Below are positions 17,415 to 25,069 of a stretch of DNA of 41,201 nt, piece by piece. Each line of letters opens with the position of its first letter. The first letter of the stretch is position 1. The notes beneath the pieces were generated by a model that saw only the letters and a program-made list of their open reading frames with translations, did not search any database and was not told the origin of the DNA. Source of the stretch: Gammaproteobacteria bacterium RIFCSPHIGHO2_12_FULL_41_20 (lineage in GTDB: Bacteria; Pseudomonadota; Gammaproteobacteria; DSM-16500); the NCBI GenBank assembly GCA_001801575.1, contig MGYC01000022.1, forward strand, positions 1 through 41,201. The letters are read 5' to 3'. The translations under genes and the position numbers were made by a program.

Positions 17415-18472
17415 AGTAGCGATCTCAATAAAGAGTTAACGGGAGCTGGTATGCCTAGTGCTGGCGGTTGGCGTAAGTTATACCAAATTTGCTGTTGATC
17501 CTCCATGCATTTTATGGTTTTTTTACTTAACGTAATCAGTACTGGAAAAACATTTAAATGAAAATGGCTAAAAGTACGCTGGAATGCAGGGAGAAATTGT
17601 AAATCATGAATATCGATATGCCATTGATAACAAAATTGCCGTATAGCCGCAGGTGTGGCTTGTTCTGGTATTTCCGGTACACACCACAATCCCCCCCAGA
17701 TGCCAGTCGGTGGGCGCTTTTGTAGTAGTAGTTGCTGGCGATAACGCAGTAATAACCAGGTTTTTGTACGCATAGGTAAACGATTCGTCACTTTTTTTTG
17801 TGGAATTTGTGCAGTTAATCCTTGCTGATAAGCACAGCAAATAGCATTAACTGGACACTGTTGGCATTGCGGATGACTGCGTATGCACAGGGTGGCGCCA
17901 AAGTCCATGATAGCCTGGGTATAGTCAGCAATGTGTTGTGACGGAGTATGATAATCAGCTAATTGCCATAATTGATTTTCCACAGATTTTTTTCCTGGCC
18001 ATTCGGCAATACCATATAGGCGTGTTAGTACACGTTTGACATTGCCATCTAGAATAGGAGCACGTTTATTAAACCCACAAGCTAAAATAGCTCCAGCTGT
18101 GGATTTACCAATGCCGGGTAATTGTTGTAGAGCGACTAGATTATCAGGAATGTTGCCATGATATTGTTGCTGAATTAGGCGAGCAGCACGATGTAAGTTC
18201 CGTGCGCGGCTATAGTAACCCAATCCAGACCAGAGATGTAATACTTGTTCCTCTGTAGTGCGCGCTAGATCGCTCGCATCAGGAAAGTGTTGTATGAAGC
18301 GCTGAAAATAGGGGATTACTGTATTTACTTGCGTTTGCTGTAGCATGATTTCTGCTACCCATACACGGTAAGGGGTTTTATTAATTTGCCAGGGAAGGTG
18401 TTGACGACCATGTAGATTAAACCAGGAGAGTAGCGTGTTAGAGAATGCTTGTTTTTCAATGAGTTTTACCAT
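17411..18472 (-). CDS. mutY: A/G-specific adenine DNA glycosylase MutY
   Basis: Removes adenine mispaired with 8-oxoguanine. The 353-residue product has the HhH-GPD fold with catalytic Glu41 in [11 protein letters not shown] and Asp142 in LDGNVKRV, the helix-hairpin-helix [12 protein letters not shown], and the iron-sulfur loop Cys196, Cys203, Cys206, Cys212 with standard spacing. The C-terminal third is the NUDIX-like 8-oxoG recognition domain ([26 protein letters not shown]). It starts 19 bases downstream of the hutG stop and overlaps yggX. Confidence 0.97.
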   Translation of the reverse strand: MVKLIEKQAFSNTLLSWFNLHGRQHLPWQINKTPYRVWVAEIMLQQTQVNTVIPYFQRFIQHFPDASDLARTTEEQVLHLWSGLGYYSRARNLHRAARLIQQQYHGNIPDNLVALQQLPGIGKSTAGAILACGFNKRAPILDGNVKRVLTRLYGIAEWPGKKSVENQLWQLADYHTPSQHIADYTQAIMDFGATLCIRSHPQCQQCPVNAICCAYQQGLTAQIPQKKVTNRLPMRTKTWLLLRYRQQLLLQKRPPTGIWGGLWCVPEIPEQATPAAIRQFCYQWHIDIHDLQFLPAFQRTFSHFHLNVFPVLITLSKKTIKCMEDQQQIWYNLRQPPALGIPAPVNSLLRSLL

Positions 18473-18490
18473 GATATTGGAGTGCTATAA

Positions 18491-19480
18491 TTAATAACGA
18501 ATGTGACATACATGATGATGGATGATTTCATATATCATCAATGCGGCAAGTTTGGCGGTACAGTGATGAATATCATAACGGGGACAAAGTTCAGCAATAT
18601 CATAGCCAATGACTTTACCGGACCCAGCAATTTGCCGGATTAACGGAATGACATGCCAAGGGTTTAAGCCTAATGGTTGCACAGAACTTACTCCTGGAGC
18701 ATAAGGAGTGGCAAATACATCCAGTGCTAGCGAGAGATAAATAATTTCATTTTGATCTATAACTCTATCTACGAAATCAAGGCATTTTTCCTGCTGACCT
18801 TGATGCAATTCATCTGCCAAAATAATGTGAGTATGGTAGTGCTTGGCGGTGTCAAATAATTGCCTGATGTTGCCAGCATGTTGGATGCCAATACAGTTAT
18901 AATCAAAATGCCGTCTTGCCGCTCGATGTGCTTCCGCGATTTGTGTGAAGGGAGTAGAGGCACCGGCTTGGTGACGAGGGTGCATAGGTTCCATATCGAA
19001 GTGGGCATCAAAGTTAATAATACCGAGATGTTGATGCGGGTAGGTTTTTGCGATGCCTTGAAAGTGTCCCCAAGCTAACTCATGTCCACCGCCTAAGACA
19101 ATGGGGGTAATACGGTTTTCTAGTAAAAGAGCGATGACTTCACCTAAAGCATATTGGCTGGCTTCCAGATCATGATCTAAGCACACAATATTGCCGACAT
19201 CATAACAAGTCAGAGGCGATTTTTGGATGGGTAATTTACCTAAACTTTGCCTAATTGCTGTTGGGCCTTCTGCCGCACCAATGCGACCAAGATCGCGTCG
19301 AATTCCTTCATCACATTTAAATCCAACAAGCGCAAAACGTATTGTTTCTGCTTGTGGTGGATGTTCGAGTAAAAGATTCAGTGAGGTAATCGCTTGAAAA
19401 AAACAAGCAGCAGAAGGTAAATCTTGACGTCCCTGCCATAAAGTAGGATCAGGTGGAATATAGCGAGTAGCCCATTGCAT
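18491..19480 (-). CDS. hutG: Formimidoylglutamase (HutG)-like arginase-family protein
   Basis: A 329-residue ureohydrolase-fold protein. GFKCDEGIRRDLGRIGAAEGP is split here as GFKCDEGIRRD and GRIGAAEGP, both typical of HutG, which hydrolyses formimidoylglutamate in histidine breakdown. Manganese ligands His133 (GGGHE) and Asp158, His160, Asp162 (DAHFD) are present. The second metal motif reads SLALD: Asp254 remains, but the first Asp of the usual SxDxD is Ala252. This loss of a bridging ligand may impair activity. No other hut gene lies in the window. Confidence 0.85.
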   Translation of the reverse strand: MQWATRYIPPDPTLWQGRQDLPSAACFFQAITSLNLLLEHPPQAETIRFALVGFKCDEGIRRDLGRIGAAEGPTAIRQSLGKLPIQKSPLTCYDVGNIVCLDHDLEASQYALGEVIALLLENRITPIVLGGGHELAWGHFQGIAKTYPHQHLGIINFDAHFDMEPMHPRHQAGASTPFTQIAEAHRAARRHFDYNCIGIQHAGNIRQLFDTAKHYHTHIILADELHQGQQEKCLDFVDRVIDQNEIIYLSLALDVFATPYAPGVSSVQPLGLNPWHVIPLIRQIAGSGKVIGYDIAELCPRYDIHHCTAKLAALMIYEIIHHHVCHIRY

Positions 19481-19505
19481 AGGCAGGGACCTGTTTTACC
19501 CGTGT

Positions 19506-20078
19506 TTAGGCTGTAGCCATAGCTTTTGTTCCTAACTTTTGCAAACACTGTGCGGTATTTAATACAGTCGCATAAGTAGGTTGCAAGGCAGCAAGAAATG
19601 CATGCTGTACCTGTTGCGCGGCAATGGTGTCTTGTTCAAACTGTAACGCTAATGTAGCGCACGCGTCATGCAAAACAGTACAGCTGAAACCAGCATCATA
19701 GGCTGCACGTACAGTAGCATCGACAGTCAAGTGTGTGGTCATGCCGCATATGAGCAAGTGATTAATTTTACTTTTCATAAGCGTGTTGAGCAAGGAGGTA
19801 TCCTTAAAACTATTAGGGTAATGTTTTTTAATTACCGCTTCATTTTTTGTCGGCTGTACATGCGGATGGAACTCTGCCCCTTTTGTGCAAGGTAGTAGAT
19901 AACTTGCATCAGGCCGCGTAGAAATATGTTGTACGTGAATAATAGGTAATTTTTTATCCCGAAAAGCATGTAAAATTGCTTGGGCTTTTTGTACAGCATC
20001 ATTACTTTTTTCTAGGGGCATCTTGCCCATAGGAAAATAGTCGTTTTGAATTTCCAAGAGGAGAAGGGCCGTATTCAT
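19506..20078 (-). CDS. Isochorismatase-like protein lacking catalytic Asp and Cys
   Basis: A 190-residue cysteine-hydrolase-fold protein. The start at 20078 is preferred because AAGGA then lies at good spacing; an ATG at 20087 directly abuts GGA. The family hallmarks are seen as LLLLEIQNDYF and CGMTTHLTVDATVRAAYDAG. The catalytic Asp of the first motif (normally IDxQNDF) is Glu9, and the nucleophilic Cys of the second (normally THxCVDATVRAA) is Thr118; Lys84/Lys85 remains. It may be a pseudoenzyme or act by another mechanism. It lies 25 bases upstream of the hutG-like gene. Confidence 0.82.
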   Translation of the reverse strand: MNTALLLLEIQNDYFPMGKMPLEKSNDAVQKAQAILHAFRDKKLPIIHVQHISTRPDASYLLPCTKGAEFHPHVQPTKNEAVIKKHYPNSFKDTSLLNTLMKSKINHLLICGMTTHLTVDATVRAAYDAGFSCTVLHDACATLALQFEQDTIAAQQVQHAFLAALQPTYATVLNTAQCLQKLGTKAMATA

Positions 20079-20220
20079 TGAATGCATTCCTTTTATGCTA
20101 AATAATGTCCATATTTAATCGGTTTTGTTAAATTTAGCAATAGGTAATATCGCAAATCTTCTACCTAACTAAGCACATGAATGATAAAGTTTTATATTAT
20201 CTTGCTTAGAGGGTGTCTAT

Positions 20221-20504
20221 ATGTCAGGGGTTAAGGACTATTTTTTTTGTATTTACATTTCTGGAATTTCTAAAGAAAATCAAGAAATTATATTGAAATT
20301 CAAAGGGTTGGCAAACAAAAAGCTTAGTGGTCGCTATTTCCTAGAAGTGATAGATATTTTAGAACATCCTGAATTGGCAAAAAAAAGCAAATTATGGTTA
20401 CTCCTACTATTATTAAAGAAAAGCCCAACCCAGTACAAAAAGCAATTTTAGATTTTACAAGTGCAGAGAAGTTAGAACAGGGGATGCGTAAATTATTGAA
20501 ATAA
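20221..20504 (+). pseudogene. kaiB: KaiB-like gene split by a frameshift at an A8 run
   Basis: KaiB is a small thioredoxin-like, fold-switching clock protein that partners KaiC. The frame from 20221 reads YISGISKENQ and GRYFLEVIDILEHPELAKK, matching the KaiB N-terminal half, then goes off-frame after the A8 run at 20379-20386 and stops at 20451. The -1 frame resumes the family as QIMVTPTIIKEKPNPVQKA, then AILDFTSAEKLEQGMRKLLK, ending at 20504. GAGGGTG precedes the ATG. The run A AAA AAA is in phase for -1 slippage, so translational or transcriptional slippage could restore a full protein of about 94 residues; a decayed gene or a homopolymer error are the alternatives. The diguanylate cyclase starts five bases after the restored stop. 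Confidence 0.85.
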
Positions 20505-20509
20505 ACCTT

Positions 20510-21454
20510 ATGAATGAGCCAACCTCCGATATTATTCATGTTTTGAAAAAAGAGCTTATAACCTTGAGAGAGCGTATAAAAAGGTTAGATGCGCAGCTTG
20601 CGGCTAGTAATGCGGCATTTTTAAATGTGGTTGGCAAGAGTTTAGAGGCTATACTCGTTATCGACAGTGATAAACGCGTATTATTTTCCAATCATGCTGC
20701 TATTCAACTATTCGGCCGTAATCTGGCTGATTTATTAGGAGAGCCATTAGATATTCCACTTAATTTAGCCGCAGTAGCAGCCAATAATGCGCCTATTGCT
20801 GAAGTTATTATTACACAGCCACACGGAGAGCGAATTATTACTGATGCCTCTGTAATTAGTATCGAGTGGAATGATGCGCTCAGTTATTTGGTTAGTTTTC
20901 GAGATATTACTGAAAGAAAAAAAACCGAAGAAGTGCTGGAATATATGGCGCAACATGATTATTTAACCGATCTTCCTAATCGTATCATTTTTGAGAAACA
21001 AATGTCCGTTGCTATGAGTGAAGCTAAGTCTTATCACAGTTATATGGCTTTACTGTACCTTGATTTGGATGACTTTAAGAAAATTAATGATACTTTAGGC
21101 CATGATGTAGGGGATTTGTTACTCAAGAAAGTTTCGCATGTGTTGCAGAAAAATACGCGAGAAGGCGATACAGTGGCACGACTAGGTGGTGATGAGTTTG
21201 TGTTGATTCTACGTCACTTACGCAAATTGGAATATGCGGCTACGGTAGCGCGTAATATGCTGAAAAAATTAAGCCATCCTTTTTATTTAGATGGAAGCGT
21301 AGTGTATGTGAATGCTAGCATCGGCATTGCTTGTTATCCACAGGATAGTACAACGGCTGTTGACCTGATTAAAAACGCAGATGCTGCTATGTATAAAGCT
21401 AAACATAAAGGGAAAAACCAATATTGTTTTTTTAATGAGAGAGATGTTTGTTGA
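20510..21454 (+). CDS. PAS-GGDEF diguanylate cyclase
   Basis: A 314-residue signalling enzyme that makes cyclic di-GMP from GTP. A short coiled coil (about 8-35) leads into a PAS domain (about 36-140, ending SFRDITERKKTEE), then a GGDEF domain with the intact active site GGDEF at residues 226-230 and the inhibitory RxxD site at Arg217-Asp220. No membrane segment is seen, so the PAS would sense a cytosolic signal. The ATG is five bases after the -1-frame stop of the kaiB-like gene and has no good ribosome binding site of its own, so its translation may depend on that gene. Its stop overlaps the next gene. Confidence 0.93.
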   Translation: MNEPTSDIIHVLKKELITLRERIKRLDAQLAASNAAFLNVVGKSLEAILVIDSDKRVLFSNHAAIQLFGRNLADLLGEPLDIPLNLAAVAANNAPIAEVIITQPHGERIITDASVISIEWNDALSYLVSFRDITERKKTEEVLEYMAQHDYLTDLPNRIIFEKQMSVAMSEAKSYHSYMALLYLDLDDFKKINDTLGHDVGDLLLKKVSHVLQKNTREGDTVARLGGDEFVLILRHLRKLEYAATVARNMLKKLSHPFYLDGSVVYVNASIGIACYPQDSTTAVDLIKNADAAMYKAKHKGKNQYCFFNERDVC

Positions 21455-22233
21455 AAGCTGTAGCATTAGATGCAGTAAAAATCATGGCAGCCATGTCTTC
21501 TCGTGCGCGTAGTGGGATATCGCGCTTAGAGGTGTTTTCTATATTAGACTCAACAAATACCTATTTGCTACAAGAAACACAGGTAGACACACCTTCGGGC
21601 TGGGTTTGCTTTGCTGATCAGCAAACTCAAGGGCGTGGGCGCCAGGGTAAAACTTGGCACTCACCAGCAGGTAGTAATATTTATGGTTCATTGTTGTGGC
21701 GTTTTTCTCCAGATTATGATTTATCCGGATTAAGCTTAGCAATTGCGGTGATGTTGGTAGAAGCGTTACAGCATTATGGCATGCCTACTGGGATACAGCT
21801 AAAGTGGCCTAATGATATTTGGTTTGCGGGGCGCAAATTGGGCGGCATTCTACTTGAGCAAGCACAGGGTGGCGTAGTAATTGGGTTCGGATTGAACTTG
21901 CGATTGCCACGCGATACACACTTTTCACCTGCGTGGATTGATATTCATGAGATTACTGGAAATATACCGCAACGCAATCATTTAATTGGGTTATTACTGG
22001 ATAGCCTTTTCACGCAATTACCTGTATTTGCTACGCAGGGGGTAGTTAGTTTTTTATCGCGTTGGCGTAACTATGATGTTTTATATCAACGGCATATTGA
22101 TGTGCAAGCGGGGCAGCGAAAGTATAGCGGTATTGTCCAGGGGATAAATGAACAGGGCGCGCTATTATTGTGTGATGATCAAGGGGTGATGCATACATTT
22201 TATGGCGCGGAAGTCACCCTGTCCGATTTGTAA
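21448..22233 (+). CDS. birA: Biotin--protein ligase without N-terminal HTH
   Basis: Activates biotin and attaches it to carboxylase carrier domains. DSTNTYLL, QQTQGRGRQGKTWHSPAGSN split as GRGRQGKTW and SPAGSN, LKWPNDIWF and GRKLGGILLE are the catalytic signatures; a C-terminal SH3-like part ends the protein. At about 250-261 residues it lacks the winged-helix repressor domain of E. coli BirA, so it should not regulate bio genes. TTG at 21448 or 21451 follows GAGAGAG and overlaps the cyclase stop; ATG at 21484 is the alternative start. Family identity is firm, the start is not. Confidence 0.9.
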   Translation: MLKAVALDAVKIMAAMSSRARSGISRLEVFSILDSTNTYLLQETQVDTPSGWVCFADQQTQGRGRQGKTWHSPAGSNIYGSLLWRFSPDYDLSGLSLAIAVMLVEALQHYGMPTGIQLKWPNDIWFAGRKLGGILLEQAQGGVVIGFGLNLRLPRDTHFSPAWIDIHEITGNIPQRNHLIGLLLDSLFTQLPVFATQGVVSFLSRWRNYDVLYQRHIDVQAGQRKYSGIVQGINEQGALLLCDDQGVMHTFYGAEVTLSDL

Positions 22234-22286
22234 AATTTGTAACAATTAAGGCTGTTTATCACAGGTTTTTCAAAATAATGTTAATT

Positions 22287-22517
22287 TTAAGCAGCAGATT
22301 TATATTTTCGGACGTCTACTTGGATACCTGCTTTAACGGCTTCTTCTGCTTGTTTTAATAATTGTGCAGAAATTGCTTGTGACAGGTATTCTTCCCCGCA
22401 GTTATCACAAACATCTGCTGGCACTTCTTTAACCACAATCGTTGTGTCCGCTCTTTCAAGAGTGGCTGTCATGGTTCCTGGTTGGGTGTGCCCATGGTTA
22501 CATACGATACATTTCAT
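22287..22517 (-). CDS. YgiT-type zinc-finger antitoxin
   Basis: A 76-residue protein with two CxxC pairs (Cys3/Cys6 and Cys37/Cys40), the zinc-binding domain seen in MqsA/YgiT antitoxins. The VVKEVPADVCDNCGEEYLS segment is typical. There is no C-terminal helix-turn-helix, so it is the short form that usually follows a DUF4258 gene. It starts two bases after the stop of that gene, with GAGGAA as ribosome binding site. Confidence 0.9.
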   Translation of the reverse strand: MKCIVCNHGHTQPGTMTATLERADTTIVVKEVPADVCDNCGEEYLSQAISAQLLKQAEEAVKAGIQVDVRKYKSAA

Positions 22518-22519
22518 AG

Positions 22520-22795
22520 TTATTTCCTCTTTTCAAATCCGGGTTCCCATCGTGCTAGGTCAGGTTCATATACTGTGTTATTATAACGGTAGTTTCTTTC
22601 ATCTGTCGCTTCTGCTGTGACAATATGCAAAAGGCGATTTTTTACAAATCCAAGCCTTAAGCAGCTAGGGTAAGGCTGATCTGTTGGATAATCTTCAATG
22701 ATCTTGCCAGTGGTTAAGACCTGTAATACATCGGTTTCAGATATTTTTCTTTCAAACATTCTGCTTAAAGCGTGAAAGCGAAATTTTATGTTCAA
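22520..22795 (-). CDS. DUF4258 family toxin candidate
   Basis: A 91-residue protein with the DUF4258 pattern: FHALSRMFERKISETDV, then GKIIEDYPTDQPYPSCLRLGF, LLHIVTAEAT and a final TVYEPDLARWEPGFEKR. This family has an RNase-like (RelE/BECR type) fold and is regularly paired with a YgiT zinc-finger gene, as here. Toxin-first order fits known pairs. RNase activity is inference from the family. Confidence 0.88.
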   Translation of the reverse strand: MNIKFRFHALSRMFERKISETDVLQVLTTGKIIEDYPTDQPYPSCLRLGFVKNRLLHIVTAEATDERNYRYNNTVYEPDLARWEPGFEKRK

Positions 22796-22815
22796 GTTAT
22801 TTCTTCCTTTTTTAA

Positions 22816-23358
22816 TTAACTACACCATCCAGAAAAATAAGAATCACATCCTTTTTTTGTTTTTAAGTTTTCAAATATCCAGCCATGTTCTGTGATTTCT
22901 TTTCCATCTTCCATTTTCTTATGCGTGCTTACATAAACTCCGCCAATGCAAGCGTACAGCTGATTTTTTATAAGATGCATCCAAATGGACACCTTTTGTT
23001 TGGCATAATCAGAAGAGAAACTTCTTCTTGGAACGTAGTCATGTATTATTGTGGGAGTAATGCTTACTGTAATGTGCGCATCACCCCTTTCTCTTTTTTC
23101 ATAGGGGTCGTCATTTTGTTTTTCATACCAAACAGTTAAATTTTTAGTTGGATAACATTGCCAGTAATCAAGTCCATTAAATTTTCCTGTAAATGGTTCT
23201 ACATTTACTTCTTTTGTGTATATCTTCAAATTTGCTTCATTTAAGATTCCGTAATCATTTGTTAGTAGTTGATATGGATATTTTTTTAAGGCTTCTGGAT
23301 TAATAGCCAAGAGTTTTAATGGCGTTATTAACAGGAAAATTAGAAAATATTTCTTCAT
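22816..23358 (-). CDS. Exported protein, possible immunity protein
   Basis: Not recognised. The start at 23358 has AAGGAT upstream and gives a signal peptide (MKKYFLIFLLITPLKLLA) and a 180-residue precursor. The mature part is about 160 residues, rich in aromatic and charged residues, with Cys in WQCYP, YACIGG, KKGCD and GWCS, so two disulfides are possible in the periplasm. It begins 11 bases after a gene for a peptidoglycan-cutting domain. A periplasmic partner directly after a cell-wall-degrading protein is the layout of effector-immunity pairs; that role is inferred from context only. Confidence 0.65.
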   Translation of the reverse strand: MKKYFLIFLLITPLKLLAINPEALKKYPYQLLTNDYGILNEANLKIYTKEVNVEPFTGKFNGLDYWQCYPTKNLTVWYEKQNDDPYEKRERGDAHITVSITPTIIHDYVPRRSFSSDYAKQKVSIWMHLIKNQLYACIGGVYVSTHKKMEDGKEITEHGWIFENLKTKKGCDSYFSGWCS

Positions 23359-23369
23359 GAATTCATCCT

Positions 23370-24119
23370 TTATATAAAACATGAATAATGATGTAAAAAT
23401 GTTTCAACTTCTCTGGGAGGAGGATTTATTCCAAGTTTACCTTTATATTGGATTGCTGCATCTACCCAAGTTGTAGCATCACCTAATTTAGATTTTGCAA
23501 TAATCATGCATCTAAATAACCAACGAATTCCGGCACAAATGTTTGCAGTAGGATTGAGTAACTTGGGATGATCGAAGCAAATGAGGTAATTGCTTAGTTC
23601 GCCATGATGATTTCCGAGGATACTCATTGTGTAGTCAGTGACTTGCATTAATCCACGTGCACGTCCATCCCCTTGTCCTGATGGAATGTCAGTTTCTGGA
23701 TGAAAGCTAGATTCTGATGCAATTAATGCTTTAACTAAATCAGCCGGAAGCGGGTTAGGGAAAGAAAAAATATCATTCCAGTATTGAGTCCAGCCACGAA
23801 TTTCAGCATCAAATTTATCTGCATTAGCGTAACCATTCAATACTCCAGCCTTTGGTGGGCCGCTTAATTGATGAAAATATTTTTCTGTCATTGCTTGAGT
23901 TTCATCAAATGACAAAATGTCTTTTTTTGATGGATTGATAGCGCAATATGCGTGTTTTTCTATGACTTTACCATCTGGATGCTTTTTGCTAGGCGAGATA
24001 TGCACGATATGTTTTTTGACAAAATGTTTCCCAATTGGACATATTCGCCAGGGATGAATTTTTTCATCAGATTGTGTTGTATCTTCAATGATATCTTCTA
24101 AATCATTAGTGATAATCAT
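23370..24119 (-). CDS. Lytic transglycosylase (SLT) domain protein, possible antibacterial effector
   Basis: A 249-residue protein. The C-terminal 130 residues form a GH23-type lytic transglycosylase domain: ALIASESSFHP with catalytic Glu136, GRARGLMQVTDYT, the TANICAGIRWLF helix and a late Tyr in AIQYKGK. The first 75 residues have CPIGKHFVKKH and PSKKHPDG, a segment I associate with toxin-type proteins, though I cannot name it. There is no signal peptide, so it would need a dedicated export route to reach peptidoglycan. AAGGAAA lies nine bases upstream of the ATG. The next gene encodes an exported protein that could be its immunity partner. Confidence 0.75.
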   Translation of the reverse strand: MIITNDLEDIIEDTTQSDEKIHPWRICPIGKHFVKKHIVHISPSKKHPDGKVIEKHAYCAINPSKKDILSFDETQAMTEKYFHQLSGPPKAGVLNGYANADKFDAEIRGWTQYWNDIFSFPNPLPADLVKALIASESSFHPETDIPSGQGDGRARGLMQVTDYTMSILGNHHGELSNYLICFDHPKLLNPTANICAGIRWLFRCMIIAKSKLGDATTWVDAAIQYKGKLGINPPPREVETFLHHYSCFI

Positions 24120-24147
24120 CAGTTTTTCCTTTTATAAAATTGGTTAA

Positions 24148-24492
24148 TTATTTTTCTGTTTGACCCCGGTCAATACTAGGCAATGCTTTATTAAGCTTGT
24201 GACTATCCAGCCCATGAGCATGGGCATTATACTGCCATACGACAAATTTCTGCAGTAATTGAGCATTTTCACGCTTTAGACGTTCATTTTCCTGTTCCAG
24301 TCTATTAATTCGTTCAATGGCCACTCGCATTGATGGAAGTGGTCGTAATTCTGGAAGACCTTCTTTAAGACGTTTTTTACAAGCATCATAAGCATTAGTG
24401 ATTCGTGCAAACTTTATGAGTGTTTGTCTGGCGGGTTTTGTATTAATAATGGGTACACAAGCATCACATAAAGCTTCCCATGTTAGCCTGTC
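24148..24492 (-). pseudogene. 5'-truncated gene with leucine-zipper-like coiled coil
   Basis: The frame is open from a TGA at 24495-24493 to the stop at 24148, but has no ATG or plausible start before the internal ATG at 24330. Upstream of that ATG it still reads as protein (TWEALCDACVPIIN, FARITNAYDACKKRLKE, GLPELRPLPS). The later part is a heptad coiled coil, ERINRLEQENERLKRENAQL, then WQYNAHAHGLD. It looks like the tail of a mobile-element or DNA-binding protein that lost its 5' end when the region next to the ssb terminator was rearranged. Translation from 24330 alone would give 60 residues. Confidence 0.55.
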
Positions 24493-24514
24493 TCACGAGA
24501 TTGTAAATCTTCAT

Positions 24515-24546
24515 TAAAAAAACAAACCCCTTAAATATCAAGGGGT
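24515..24546 (-). terminator. Rho-independent terminator of ssb
   Basis: On the minus strand ACCCCTT and AAGGGGT pair around GATATTT and are followed by TTGTTTTTTT. It lies about 40 bases after the ssb stop codon and fits an intrinsic terminator for the yajR-ssb unit. Confidence 0.88.
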
Positions 24547-24583
24547 CTATTATAAAAATTAACAAAATATACTATGGTGGGAA

Positions 24584-25054
24584 TTAAAACGGAATATCGT
24601 CATCAAAGTTGTTATTAGCTGCATTAGCAATAGGATCCGCGGTTGGCATCGGTGCTTTTTCAGCCATTGGTGTGACTTCAGGTGTGCTGCCGCTGCTATT
24701 TACGGAGCTGCCTTTGCTATCTAGCATTTGCAATGCATCAGCAATGATTTCCGTCGTATAGCGGTCTTGTCCGGTATTTTTATCTTGCCATTTACGGGTT
24801 TGTAAGCGGCCTTCGACAAAGACTTTGGCGCCTTTGCGTAAATATTCGCCGGCAATTTCTGCCAAACGTTGATACATCACAATACGATGCCATTCTGTGC
24901 GTTCTTGGTTTTCGCCGGTTTGTTTATCTTTCCACATTTCTGAGGTTGCTAGCGTTATATTAGCAACAGCCAGTCCTGCAGGGGTGTAACGTAGTTCTGG
25001 GTCTCGGCCTAAATTGCCAATGAGAATCACTTTATTCACACTACCTTTTGCCAT
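24584..25054 (-). CDS. ssb: Single-stranded DNA-binding protein
   Basis: A 156-residue SSB with one OB fold ([23 protein letters not shown] at the N-terminus, given here in parts as [15 protein letters not shown] and LRYTP), the TEWHRIV and [13 protein letters not shown] strands, a Ser/Pro/Ala linker and the acidic tail DDDIPF that binds repair and replication partners. AGGAGA lies upstream of the ATG. The placement beside uvrA and an MFS gene is the common gammaproteobacterial order. No SOS box is evident at this start. Confidence 0.97.
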   Translation of the reverse strand: MAKGSVNKVILIGNLGRDPELRYTPAGLAVANITLATSEMWKDKQTGENQERTEWHRIVMYQRLAEIAGEYLRKGAKVFVEGRLQTRKWQDKNTGQDRYTTEIIADALQMLDSKGSSVNSSGSTPEVTPMAEKAPMPTADPIANAANNNFDDDIPF

Positions 25055-25069
25055 ATGCTTCTCCTATCA

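Noticed and set aside
20324-20539. Minus-strand frame across the kaiB-like region
   Set aside because: The plus strand carries the KaiB pattern in two frames; the minus frame has no recognisable content.
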